15,950 nt of DNA from Candidatus Methanoperedentaceae archaeon (GCA_014859785.1 JACUTP010000028.1:1-15950); one strand, 5' to 3'; shown: positions 1-6,407, numbered from the stretch's first letter. Program-made: numbers and translations. Notes: a model not told the origin generated them from the sequence alone.

Positions 1-351
1 TATTTCGGGACAAGCCTTGTTATTGTTATAGTTGGCGGGCTGGCTGTTTTAATCGGTCTTGTTTTGCTTATAATCCCCGGACTGTTCCTGATGATTATGT
101 TCCAGTATGCGTTTCCTGTTGCCATAGTTGAGAAGAGGGGGGCTATTGATTCCTTAAAGAGAAGTTATGCCATAGCAAGGGCTAATTTACAGTTTTCAGT
201 TATTCTCGGTATTGTGCTATGGGTGATAAATTCAATTGGAGGTGCTCTTCAACTTGGCTGGCTCATAACGTTTCCTTTTACGGTTATCTGCCTGAGCATA
301 GCAGCCATGAAATTGATGCGGCAATCCGGGACCCCCGGGGAACCTGAATAG
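1..351 (+). CDS. C-terminal part of a multi-pass membrane protein (DUF4013 / GPDPase-membrane-domain-like)
   Basis: The frame is open from base 1 and ends at TAG 349-351, so the N-terminus lies outside the window. The 116 visible residues hold three hydrophobic stretches: the first runs to about residue 38, and two more are near the C-terminus. Between the first and second is a basic amphipathic segment with the pattern VEKRGAIDSLKRSYAIARAN. A conserved loop of the type 'E-x-x-G-x-x-x-S-L-K-R-S-Y' between membrane helices is typical of archaeal DUF4013 and related glycerophosphodiesterase-membrane-domain proteins. The function of these families is not settled. The tail after the last helix is short and rich in Gly and Pro. 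A TTG at 64 could be read as a start, but the open frame and hydrophobic sequence upstream argue that it is internal. Confidence 0.7.
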   Translation, partial: YFGTSLVIVIVGGLAVLIGLVLLIIPGLFLMIMFQYAFPVAIVEKRGAIDSLKRSYAIARANLQFSVILGIVLWVINSIGGALQLGWLITFPFTVICLSIAAMKLMRQSGTPGEPE

Positions 352-409
352 TTAATCCTGCAAAAAGAATATACCAAATATCCAACAATGATACTGTGAG
401 AGGTATATT

Positions 410-559
410 ATGGAAGTTGAAGAACTTATCAATAAAATCGATGCAAAGGAACTGAAAGCGGAAGCCAAAAAACAGGGAGTTAAAATCAGGTGCAGGACTA
501 AACTGGATATTGCAAAAGATTTGCCAAAAGAGACACTTGAGAAACTGGCTGGGAAGTAA
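410..559 (+). CDS. 49-aa protein with SAP/Rho-N-like helical motif
   Basis: ATG at 410 is preceded by a GAGAGGT ribosome-binding sequence (about 399-405), and the frame runs to TAA 557-559. The product is highly charged (rich in Lys and Glu) and has no membrane segment. Residues about 14-40 follow the pattern LKAEAKKQGVKI...TKLDIAKDLP. This resembles the helix-extended-loop-helix of SAP, LEM and Rho-N domains, in which 'LK..AK..GVK...K..L...L' packs two short helices and often binds nucleic acid. The resemblance is by eye only. It sits 58 bp after the membrane protein and 45 bp before the UPF0248 gene on the same strand, so co-transcription is possible. It is short, but the start, Shine-Dalgarno sequence and codon use are coherent. 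Confidence 0.65.
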   Translation: MEVEELINKIDAKELKAEAKKQGVKIRCRTKLDIAKDLPKETLEKLAGK

Positions 560-604
560 CGTACAATTTCCATAACGCGTCAGGCTCAGGACGGCAGCAG
601 GTAA

Positions 605-886
605 ATGATTATGTCCCCGATCATTAAATCAAGAAGTCCAAGACTTGTCCTCAATGAGCTTAAATGGAAAGGATACGACCTTAATAAATGCAGGATTTAT
701 TACGTCCACAGGGGCGCGCCTGATGATACAAAGATTGTAGAGGGGAATGCTATCAAGGATATTGACCGTGGATTCATGATTCTTGAAGGCGTTGTGCAGG
801 ATGTGTATATCCCATACCACAGGATATTCAGGATTGAATTTGATAACCGGATAGTATATGAACGCAGAAAAACCGGTTATTATTAA
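605..886 (+). CDS. UPF0248 / DUF504 (MJ1316-type RNA-end recognition domain) protein
   Basis: This is a 93-aa single-domain protein. Diagnostic blocks are NELKW (17-21), YVHRGAPDD (33-41) and YIPYHRI (68-74), which identify the archaeal UPF0248/DUF504 family. Comparative genomics has proposed that this domain (Pfam MJ1316) recognises cyclic or otherwise modified RNA ends, because it is often linked to RNA ligases and nucleotidyltransferases. No direct biochemical role is established that I know of. Two ATGs lie close together (605 and 611). The GGCAGCAGGTAA stretch just upstream gives weak Shine-Dalgarno support. The gene ends in a TTAA that also holds the stop codon of the convergent gene on the other strand, so the two coding regions overlap by 4 bp and no terminator lies between them. 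Confidence 0.88.
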   Translation: MIMSPIIKSRSPRLVLNELKWKGYDLNKCRIYYVHRGAPDDTKIVEGNAIKDIDRGFMILEGVVQDVYIPYHRIFRIEFDNRIVYERRKTGYY

Positions 887-1548
887 AATCCACCCTTATC
901 CCTTATACTCCTCACAATCTCATCAAAAGCAGGCGGTCTTACCTGGAATACATCAACACTCTCAGGGAACTCAATAACCCTTCCTTCTGTAACTATAAGG
1001 ACTCCGTTCGTGTTTTCGGGCATCTCCTTAAGGATACCTGACGTGAATTTCGTCATTTCATCCTGTATTTCCTGGATTCGGTCGGTAAGGAACTTTCTCC
1101 ATCCATCAAAATCAATTTCCTTTCCGTAAAAATCCTCGTGAAGCTCTTTAATCTCAGGCAGGAAGGATTTAGAATACTCCTCATAAACAAGTTTAAGCTT
1201 ATCGTGAAGCGATTCCTTATCAATACCCCTGATTTTAGCCCCCTTCTCAATAAGGCTTTTCAATAATTTGTAATGGTTGCTTTCAGTCCCGTATTTCTCA
1301 AACAGTTTCAGGTCGGTCTCCTTATCATCACCAATCCCTTCGATATACAGTGTGCCGATGTTCCCGTAAACTGAAAGGAAATGCTCTATTTTCTCCCGCA
1401 CCTCGCCCCAGAACCGTTCGATTTTCACGTTTTCAAGGTTAAAATGTGATGACATTTCTTCAAAAGGAAAAACAGGTATAACATAGAGTTTCCTTTTTTT
1501 ACTGAACTTTCCTGCATGAGGTTTGTCTATTGTTCCAAGCTCCGCCAT
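883..1548 (-). CDS. Conserved-looking hypothetical protein, 221 aa
   Basis: I do not recognise a named domain. The product is soluble, charged, and mostly helical in its second half (about 100-185). The N-terminus reads LGTIDKP followed by a basic patch and KLYVIPVFPFEE. A segment near 65-75 is a strand-like TLYIEGIGDD, followed by LIEKGAKIRGIDKE at about 96-109. The C-terminus ends VIEFPESVDVFQVRPPAFDEIVRSIR. The strand, GIGDD and later GIDKE pattern superficially recalls TraB/ChaN-like folds, but I would not assign it. It lies 33 bp downstream of the macro-domain gene on the same strand and probably shares its transcript. No clear Shine-Dalgarno sequence precedes the ATG at 1548, and an overlapping ATG a few bases upstream is in a different frame. 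Confidence 0.75.
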   Translation of the reverse strand: MAELGTIDKPHAGKFSKKRKLYVIPVFPFEEMSSHFNLENVKIERFWGEVREKIEHFLSVYGNIGTLYIEGIGDDKETDLKLFEKYGTESNHYKLLKSLIEKGAKIRGIDKESLHDKLKLVYEEYSKSFLPEIKELHEDFYGKEIDFDGWRKFLTDRIQEIQDEMTKFTSGILKEMPENTNGVLIVTEGRVIEFPESVDVFQVRPPAFDEIVRSIRDKGGF

Positions 1549-1581
1549 GCTGCATATGTTATTTCCAAAGAAATATAACCT

Positions 1582-2163
1582 TTATCCTTTTAAATCCTGT
1601 TGTTTCCGATCAGGATTTATAAGTTCCTGCAAAGTTTTTTCATAAACCATAAGGTCATGCCTGCTGTGTAGTACAAACCTTACCTCATCCAGCTCTTTGT
1701 TGTTTTCAAGGAATTCAACAACTGTTTTAATGGCAATCCCACTTGCTTTTTCGACCGGGTACCCGTATGCTCCCGTACTGATGGAAGGGAATGAGATTGT
1801 TTTAATTCCTGTTTCAAGGGCGAGTAAAAGACTGTTCCTGTAGGCATCTGCAAGCAGTTCTGTCTCGCCGCTGTTACCGCCTTTCCAGACAGGTCCAACC
1901 GTGTGGATTACGTATCTTGCTTTTAGCTTCCCGCCTGTTGTTATAACCGCTTTCCCTGCCGGGAGACCATCAGGTAAGGATGTTTTCCTGAGGGTTTTAC
2001 ATTCTTTGAGTATTTCAGGTCCACCCGCACCGTGGATAGCCCCGTCCACCCCGCCGCCGCCCATAAGGCTGGAATTTGCGGCATTGACTATTGCGTCTGT
2101 TTCCTGTCTGGTAATATCTCCTGTTACGAGTGTTAATCCTGACATTGCGATTTTAACGTTCAT
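1582..2163 (-). CDS. Macro-domain ADP-ribose/O-acetyl-ADP-ribose hydrolase-like protein
   Basis: This is a 193-aa macro domain filling the whole protein. Motifs are GDIT (15-18), NAANSSLMGGGGVDGA (27-42, with the Asn and Asp positions linked to catalysis in the MacroD/YmdB group), HTVGPVW (87-93) and the loop SISTGAYGYP (127-136). Members bind ADP-ribose and hydrolyse O-acetyl-ADP-ribose or mono-ADP-ribosyl esters, and some act on ADP-ribose-1''-phosphate from RNA processing. The class with 'GGGGVDGAIH' and 'STGAYGYP' is normally enzymatically active. I chose the ATG at 2163 because family members usually begin close to the GDIT strand and because a TATA-like ATATAC at about 2186-2194 would place a leaderless start near 2163. 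The frame stays open to a GTG at 2205 (207 aa). It is divergent from groES and followed by the 221-aa gene. Confidence 0.93.
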   Translation of the reverse strand: MNVKIAMSGLTLVTGDITRQETDAIVNAANSSLMGGGGVDGAIHGAGGPEILKECKTLRKTSLPDGLPAGKAVITTGGKLKARYVIHTVGPVWKGGNSGETELLADAYRNSLLLALETGIKTISFPSISTGAYGYPVEKASGIAIKTVVEFLENNKELDEVRFVLHSRHDLMVYEKTLQELINPDRKQQDLKG

Positions 2164-2261
2164 ATCCGGTACTATCATTTTCCACGTATATGTTTCTTTA
2201 CGCACCGGCGTTTACCAGGACAAACAACAGCGTGCACGAACTGTAAATGACATTCCGTAAA

Positions 2262-2270
2262 TTATATATA
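2262..2270 (+). promoter_or_regulatory. Predicted TATA box of groES-groEL
   Basis: TTATATATA lies in an otherwise mixed intergenic stretch, with the purine-containing GTAAA just upstream as a possible BRE. Typical archaeal spacing puts transcription start near 2290-2295, which coincides with the palindrome at 2291-2310. The leader would be about 60 nt and would include the GAGGGTGA ribosome-binding site at 2339-2346. Confidence 0.55.
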
Positions 2271-2290
2271 GAACTCTAAACAATGATAAA

Positions 2291-2310
2291 TCGGAACCGT
2301 GATGTTCCGA
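2291..2310. promoter_or_regulatory. Palindrome at the predicted groES transcription start (candidate operator)
   Basis: TCGGAAC and GTTCCGA form perfect 7-bp inverted arms separated by CGTGAT. The position, about 25 bp after the TATA box and just at the expected start, suits a repressor-binding site. As RNA it would also be a 5'-terminal hairpin. It is not the bacterial CIRCE sequence and does not match the Phr operator as I know it. The protein that might bind it cannot be inferred from this window. Confidence 0.45.
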
Positions 2311-2351
2311 ACAAGTTTTTAAAGATGAGATTGAAACAAGAGGGTGACCTT

Positions 2352-2624
2352 ATGAATATAAAACCTATCGGAGAAAGGGTCTTAATCAAACCTGTAAAAG
2401 AAGAAGAAAAAACTGCAGGCGGTATTTACATACCGGAAACTGCAAAAGAAAAAAAGAAACAGGGTGTTGTGATAGAAGTAGGCACTCTGGAAGATGGAAA
2501 AGAAATGCCAATTAAAAAAGGCGATGTTATCCTGTACTCAGGATACAGTTCAGAAGAACTTGAAATTGACGGGGAAAAATACATAGTTGTCAACTTCAAA
2601 GACATCATTGCAAAAATAGAGTAG
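2352..2624 (+). CDS. groES: Co-chaperonin GroES (Hsp10)
   Basis: This 90-aa protein has the full cpn10 pattern: IKPIGERVLIKPV at the start, a mobile loop at about 16-33 with TAGGIYIPETAKEK (the loop that contacts GroEL), QGVVIEVG, the roof-loop region, and the C-terminal strand KYIVVNFKDIIAKIE. Seven GroES subunits cap the GroEL ring in the cytoplasm and enclose folding substrates. The frame is open upstream to 2283, but the ATG at 2352 is preceded by GAGGGTGA at good spacing and gives the usual family length. GroEL follows after 10 bp. A group I system in an archaeon is known from Methanosarcina, where it coexists with the thermosome and is thought to have come from bacteria by transfer. Confidence 0.97.
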   Translation: MNIKPIGERVLIKPVKEEEKTAGGIYIPETAKEKKKQGVVIEVGTLEDGKEMPIKKGDVILYSGYSSEELEIDGEKYIVVNFKDIIAKIE

Positions 2625-2634
2625 GTGATATTAA

Positions 2635-4266
2635 ATGGCGAAACAAATGATATATGATGAGGAAGCAAGGCGTGCCTTAAAAAGTGGAGTTGACAAGCTT
2701 GTAAATGCAGTCAGGGTAACACTTGGACCAAAAGGCAGGAATGTTGTTCTTGCTAAGGGTTTCGGAAGCCCTGTAATAACTAACGATGGTGTGACCATTG
2801 CCAAAGAAATTGAACTCGAAGATCCATATGAGGACATGGGCGCCCAGCTTGTAAAAGAAGTAGCAACCAAAACACAGGATGTTGCAGGTGATGGAACAAC
2901 AACCGCAACAGTTCTTGCCCAGGCTATGATCCAGGAAGGCTTGAAAAACATCACAGGTGGTGGTAATCCCATTGAGATTAAAAGAGGGATTGATAAAGCA
3001 ACCGAGAAAGTTGTTTTGTTCATAAAATCCCAGAGCATGGAAGTTGAAGGTAAGGATAAAATCGTACAGGTAGCAACTATCTCGGCAAATAATGATGAAG
3101 TGATCGGCAACTTAATCGCAGACGCCATGGAGAAAGTGGGTGCTACCGGAGTTATCACTGTCGAAGAGGCAAAATCAATGGAGACCAGCCTTGAAGTGGT
3201 AGAAGGAACACAGTTTGATAAAGGTTACCTCTCACCTTATATGGCAACCGATACTGAAAGAATGGAGGCTGTACTTGAAGAGCCAAGGATACTTCTTTTT
3301 GACAAGAAGATCAGTTCAATGAAGGACTTCCTCCCGATACTTGAAAGTGTATTAAAAGATAACAAGCCCCTGCTTATCATAGCTGAGGACCTTGAAGGTG
3401 AAGCTCTTGCTACGATTGTCCTGAATATCATTCGCGGGACATTAAAGGTATGCGCGGTAAAAGCACCGGGATTTGGCGATGAGCGAAATGAAATTTTAGA
3501 GGATATAGCAGCCCTTACAGGTGCAAAGGTCATAAGCGAAGAAAAGGGAATGAAGCTCTCAGAAACAAAAATTTCAGACCTTGGAACTGCCAAAAAAGTC
3601 CGTGTCAGCAAAGACAAAACAACAATCATCGAGGGGGTAGGAAGTAAAGGGGACATCGACAGGAGGGTATCCATAATACAGGGACAGATAAATATCGAGG
3701 ACTCTGATTACAAGAAGAAAGAACTCAAAAAACGTCTTGGCAAACTCTCAGGTGGAGTGGCAGTTATTTCCGTAGGCGCTGCGACAGAGACAGAGCTGAA
3801 AGAAAAGAAGATGCGTATTGATGATGCGCTTAATGCAACAAAAGCAGCCATCGAAGAGGGTGTTGTTCCGGGCGGAGGTACCACTCTTATCAGGGCGGCA
3901 GATAAATTGGATGATCTGGCACTTGAAGGTGATCAGCTGGTGGGCTTGAACATTCTCAAGAAAGCCATTGAGATGCCTGTTAAACAGATTGCAGCCAATG
4001 CAGGAAAAGAAGGTTCTGTTGTTGTTGAAAGACTCAGGGCAGAAACAAACCCGAATGTTGGTTACGATGCAAAAACAGATAAATATGTAGATATGATAGA
4101 AGCCGGTATCACTGATCCCACAAAAGTTGTCAGGTCAGCACTTCAGAATGCAACAAGCATAGCAGGTCTCATATTAACTACAGAGACTCTTGTGGCAGAC
4201 ATTCCTGAAAAGAAGGGGGAATCGTCAATGCCACCCATGATGCCGCACGGCGGCGGGTTTATGTAA
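2635..4266 (+). CDS. groEL: Group I chaperonin GroEL (Hsp60)
   Basis: At 543 aa this is close to E. coli GroEL (548). It is collinear throughout: VRVTLGPKGRNVVL near the N-terminus, the ATP-binding GDGTTTATV with Asp86 (E. coli Asp87), apical domain, and DALNATKAAIEEGVVPGGG with the catalytic Asp397 (E. coli Asp398). The protein forms double heptameric rings that fold proteins in an ATP- and GroES-dependent cycle. The GGTGAT before the ATG is a good ribosome-binding site. The C-terminal tail is MPPMMPHGGGFM rather than the repeated GGM of most bacterial proteins. That tail projects into the folding cavity, so its altered composition may matter. The gene is co-transcribed with groES, and its stop codon is part of the 5' arm of the downstream hairpin. 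Confidence 0.98.
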   Translation: MAKQMIYDEEARRALKSGVDKLVNAVRVTLGPKGRNVVLAKGFGSPVITNDGVTIAKEIELEDPYEDMGAQLVKEVATKTQDVAGDGTTTATVLAQAMIQEGLKNITGGGNPIEIKRGIDKATEKVVLFIKSQSMEVEGKDKIVQVATISANNDEVIGNLIADAMEKVGATGVITVEEAKSMETSLEVVEGTQFDKGYLSPYMATDTERMEAVLEEPRILLFDKKISSMKDFLPILESVLKDNKPLLIIAEDLEGEALATIVLNIIRGTLKVCAVKAPGFGDERNEILEDIAALTGAKVISEEKGMKLSETKISDLGTAKKVRVSKDKTTIIEGVGSKGDIDRRVSIIQGQINIEDSDYKKKELKKRLGKLSGGVAVISVGAATETELKEKKMRIDDALNATKAAIEEGVVPGGGTTLIRAADKLDDLALEGDQLVGLNILKKAIEMPVKQIAANAGKEGSVVVERLRAETNPNVGYDAKTDKYVDMIEAGITDPTKVVRSALQNATSIAGLILTTETLVADIPEKKGESSMPPMMPHGGGFM

Positions 4267-4295
4267 TATTGACCTTAACAGGTCAATATTTTTTT
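4265..4295 (+). terminator. Hairpin plus T-tract at the end of groEL
   Basis: AATATTGACCT (4265-4275) and AGGTCAATATT (4280-4290) pair perfectly over 11 bp with a 4-base loop (TAAC), followed by five further T residues. This has the form of a bacterial intrinsic terminator. Archaea mainly use T-tracts, so a perfect stem is notable and could have travelled with the bacterial-type operon. The left arm includes the last bases of groEL. Confidence 0.75.
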
Positions 4296-4340
4296 AATTT
4301 CCCTGATGGCATTTTTATCGATAAGAACATCATAGCTCAT
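4275..4340 (-). pseudogene. Truncated RelE/ParE-family toxin remnant
   Basis: Directly after the antitoxin gene, and overlapping its stop codon (ATGAGCTATGA), an ATG at 4340 opens a 21-codon frame reading MSYDVLIDKNAIREIKKI and then a TAA. This matches the first helix of RelE toxins. The intact toxin at 11766 in this same window begins MTYEIIFSDKALIQLKKI, the same pattern over 18 positions. Everything after the first helix is missing, because the frame enters the groEL terminator hairpin and stops inside it. The active-site strands and C-terminal catalytic residues are therefore gone. I read it as a toxin deleted up to the 3' end of the groEL transcription unit. The antitoxin upstream is complete. 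Confidence 0.72.
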
Positions 4341-4527
4341 TATCGATTTCCTGAAGTGATATGAAATCTGTTTTCCCTTGCTTATCTCTTGTAAAGTAAT
4401 CCCTGATTGCTTTTAATTCGTTATCATCTGGAAATGCTTCACCCATAACCATCAACGACTCAACATGATTGAGTCTTCTTAAGACTTCGTCCAATTTAAT
4501 ATCAATATTTTCTGCTGCAACATCCAT
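4330..4527 (-). CDS. RelB-like antitoxin (orphaned), 65 aa
   Basis: The protein starts MDVAAENIDIKLDEVLRRLNHVE and ends in TDFISLQEIDNEL. The N-terminal part is an amphipathic helix or coiled coil, and the C-terminal 'F-x-S-L-x-E-I-x-x-E-L' resembles the toxin-embracing tail of RelB-type antitoxins (compare SYTLAEVKKEL in the antitoxin at 11763). The frame is open much further upstream to 4782, but that extension runs antisense through the HicB gene. The ATG at 4527 gives the normal antitoxin size, and a TATA-like stretch at about 4550-4565 would start a nearly leaderless transcript there. Its partner toxin survives only as the stump at 4275-4340. If expressed, it may act as a stray antitoxin or a DNA-binding remnant. 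Confidence 0.68.
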   Translation of the reverse strand: MDVAAENIDIKLDEVLRRLNHVESLMVMGEAFPDDNELKAIRDYFTRDKQGKTDFISLQEIDNEL

Positions 4528-4654
4528 GCTTATGAATCTTAATTCCTGATAGATATAATTTATGACGGCAAGAGTTTTAGAGATTTTGTTGGATATGATA
4601 AAAAAAGCATATATACACAAGTAACTTAAATACCCATACAACAAGGTAATAACA

Positions 4655-4855
4655 ATGAAATTCAAAGTTATATTACGAGAAGGCGAAGATGGCTGGTATG
4701 TAGTCGAAGTCCCATCTCTTCCGGGCTGTATATCCCAAGGAAAAACGGTCGAAGAAGCCTTAGAAAACATCAAAGAAGCCATCGTACTTTATCTGGAACC
4801 TGATGATGATATTATCTCGCTGGGTTCAGTGCAGGTAGCTGAGGTAACGGTTTGA
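4655..4855 (+). CDS. hicB: HicB-family antitoxin
   Basis: This 66-aa protein is the partial RNase-H-like HicB domain: strand KFKVILREGEDGWYVVEVPSLPGC (1-24), then SQGKTVEEALENIKEAI (27-43) as the main helix, and a C-terminal strand. HicB binds and neutralises the HicA mRNA interferase. Many HicB proteins carry an additional C-terminal DNA-binding domain, which is absent here. An AAGGTAAT ribosome-binding site lies 6 bp before the ATG, and a TATA-like CATATATA (about 4609-4616) gives a reasonable promoter. The stop codon overlaps the TTG start of hicA. It is transcribed divergently from the orphan RelB-like gene at 4527. Confidence 0.88.
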   Translation: MKFKVILREGEDGWYVVEVPSLPGCISQGKTVEEALENIKEAIVLYLEPDDDIISLGSVQVAEVTV

Positions 4856-5085
4856 ATAAATTACCCGTAATTTCAGGAAAAAAAGCCATCAACTTTTTAG
4901 AGCGCGCGGGATTTGTAATAGTCAGGCAGCGTGGTAGCCACGTAAGAATGAAGACGGTTACATCTGAAAAGACTATTAAATTGACCATACCCTTACACTA
5001 AATCCTGGATAGTGGAACTCTTGCGAGCATAATAAGAAGTGCAGGTTTAACAATAGAACAGTTTGATGAACTATTTAAAAAATAG
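4852..5085 (+). pseudogene. hicA: hicA toxin gene with an in-frame TAA
   Basis: A TTG start overlaps the hicB stop (TTGA) and is preceded by GAGGT at good spacing. Reading one frame throughout gives a complete 77-codon HicA: GKKAINFLERAGFVIVRQRGSH up to the catalytic His30 region, TIKLTIPLH (41-49), then TAA at 4999-5001, then ILDSGTLASIIRSAGLTIEQF and TAG at 5083-5085. In normal HicA proteins the residue after 'PLH' is a Lys or similar and the frame continues, so a single A-to-T change (AAA to TAA) explains the allele. The truncated 49-aa product keeps the His but loses the last helix and is probably inactive. No shift in frame is needed, so the decay looks recent. Confidence 0.82.
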
Positions 5086-5162
5086 CAATTATCGGACTGC
5101 CAACTTTAAATCCCACTATTCCATGCAAATCTCTATGTATCTTAAATCCCAATAAATACCTG

Positions 5163-6407
5163 ATGCCTACCATTAGCGAAAAGATACTCAGCCGCGCCTG
5201 CGGGAAAGAAGCTCATGCCGATGATTTCGTGATAGCAACCGTGGACTACGCAATGGCACACGATGGCACAAGCGTACTCGCTGTCAAATCCTTCAGGGAA
5301 ATGGGTGTTGAGAAAGTCTGGGACCCTGAAAAGATAATCATACCTTTTGACCATATCGTGCCCGCAAACAACGAGAAGGCAGCATCACTCCAGCGCGACA
5401 TCAGGCAGTGGATAAAGGAGCAGGGCATCATCAATTTTACAGATTCAGGCGGCGGGATATGCCATCAGGTGCTTCCTGAGAACGGGTTTGCGATGCCCGG
5501 AAAACTGATAATCGGCGCTGACTCTCATTCCTGTACTTACGGTGCATTGGGTGCGTTTGCCACAGGTGTCGGCGCAACGGATATGGCTGAGATTTTCGCA
5601 ACCGGGAAACTGTGGCTTCGCGTTCCCCGCACAATCAGGATTAATGTTGAAGGAAGGCTTCAGGCTGGCGTATCTGCCAAGGACATGACCCTTTATATCA
5701 TAAAAAACGTAGGCGCTGACGGGGCGAATTACAGGGCGGTTGAATATTACGGTGAAACGATAAGCAGCCTTTCCATGTCAGGGCGCATGACGCTTTGCAA
5801 TATGGGAATCGAGATGGGCGCAAAAACCGGGATTGTGCCGCCTGATGAAAAGACATTCCAGTACTTAAAAGGCAGGGCGCGGGATGAATACACGCCGGTT
5901 TTGGCTGACGATGGCGCCGATTATATCATGGAGTACAATTTCGATGTCAGCGACCTTGAACCGCAGGTTGCAAAACCCCATGAAGTTGATAATGTTTCTG
6001 GAATCAGCGATGTGGCAGGTACGCCTATTGACCAGGTTTTCATAGGCTCATGTACTAACGGGCGGTATGAGGATTTAGAAGCAGTGGCAGAGCTCCTTAA
6101 AGGAAAGAAGGTCAGGGCAAGGACGATTGTGCTTCCAGCATCGCGTTCTGTCCTGATTAAAGCCACGGAATCAGGTATTATAACAACCCTGCTTGAAGCA
6201 GGTGCGATAATTGCACCGCCTGGATGCGGACCGTGTCTTGGTGCGCATATGGGTGTTATCTGTGAGGGCGAGACATGCCTGTCCACTTCCAACCGCAACT
6301 TCAAGGGACGGATGGGAACAGGCGGACTGATTTACCTCTCATCCCCCGAAACAGCGGCTGCGAGCGCGCTCAGGGGCGAGATTACTGACCCGCGGAGTCT
6401 CCTCTGA
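5163..6407 (+). CDS. hacA: Homoaconitase-type (HacA-like) 3-isopropylmalate dehydratase family large subunit
   Basis: This 414-aa protein belongs to the archaeal LeuC/HacA family. Cluster ligands for the [4Fe-4S] centre are Cys297 in GSCTNGR and Cys355 and Cys358 in PPGCGPCLG. Substrate and fold motifs include CHQVLPE, GADSHSCTYGALGAFATG and STSNRNFKGRMG. Details such as AMAHDGT near residue 30, FDHIVPANNEKAA and CGPCLGAHMG with RNFKGRMG resemble the methanogen homoaconitase large subunit (MJ1003 type), recalled from memory. That enzyme hydrates unsaturated tricarboxylates in 2-oxosuberate synthesis for coenzyme B. Specificity is set partly by the small subunit, which is not in this window. 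TATA-like CTTAAATCC at 5141-5149 lies close to the ATG and no Shine-Dalgarno is visible, so the message may be leaderless. Confidence 0.88.
   Translation: MPTISEKILSRACGKEAHADDFVIATVDYAMAHDGTSVLAVKSFREMGVEKVWDPEKIIIPFDHIVPANNEKAASLQRDIRQWIKEQGIINFTDSGGGICHQVLPENGFAMPGKLIIGADSHSCTYGALGAFATGVGATDMAEIFATGKLWLRVPRTIRINVEGRLQAGVSAKDMTLYIIKNVGADGANYRAVEYYGETISSLSMSGRMTLCNMGIEMGAKTGIVPPDEKTFQYLKGRARDEYTPVLADDGADYIMEYNFDVSDLEPQVAKPHEVDNVSGISDVAGTPIDQVFIGSCTNGRYEDLEAVAELLKGKKVRARTIVLPASRSVLIKATESGIITTLLEAGAIIAPPGCGPCLGAHMGVICEGETCLSTSNRNFKGRMGTGGLIYLSSPETAAASALRGEITDPRSLL

Noticed and set aside
2291..2310. CIRCE element for HrcA control of groESL
   Set aside because: The arms do not match the TTAGCACTC/GAGTGCTAA consensus and the spacer is 6 rather than 9 bases.
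4528..4782. N-terminal extension of the RelB-like antitoxin to 4782 on the minus strand
   Set aside because: The extension is antisense to hicB, is low in antitoxin-like character, and would make the protein more than twice the usual size. The ATG at 4527 is better supported.
4999..5001. TAA in hicA as a recoded sense codon
   Set aside because: Archaeal pyrrolysine uses TAG, and TAA is used as an ordinary stop by other genes here (for example groEL and the 49-aa gene). A nonsense mutation is simpler.
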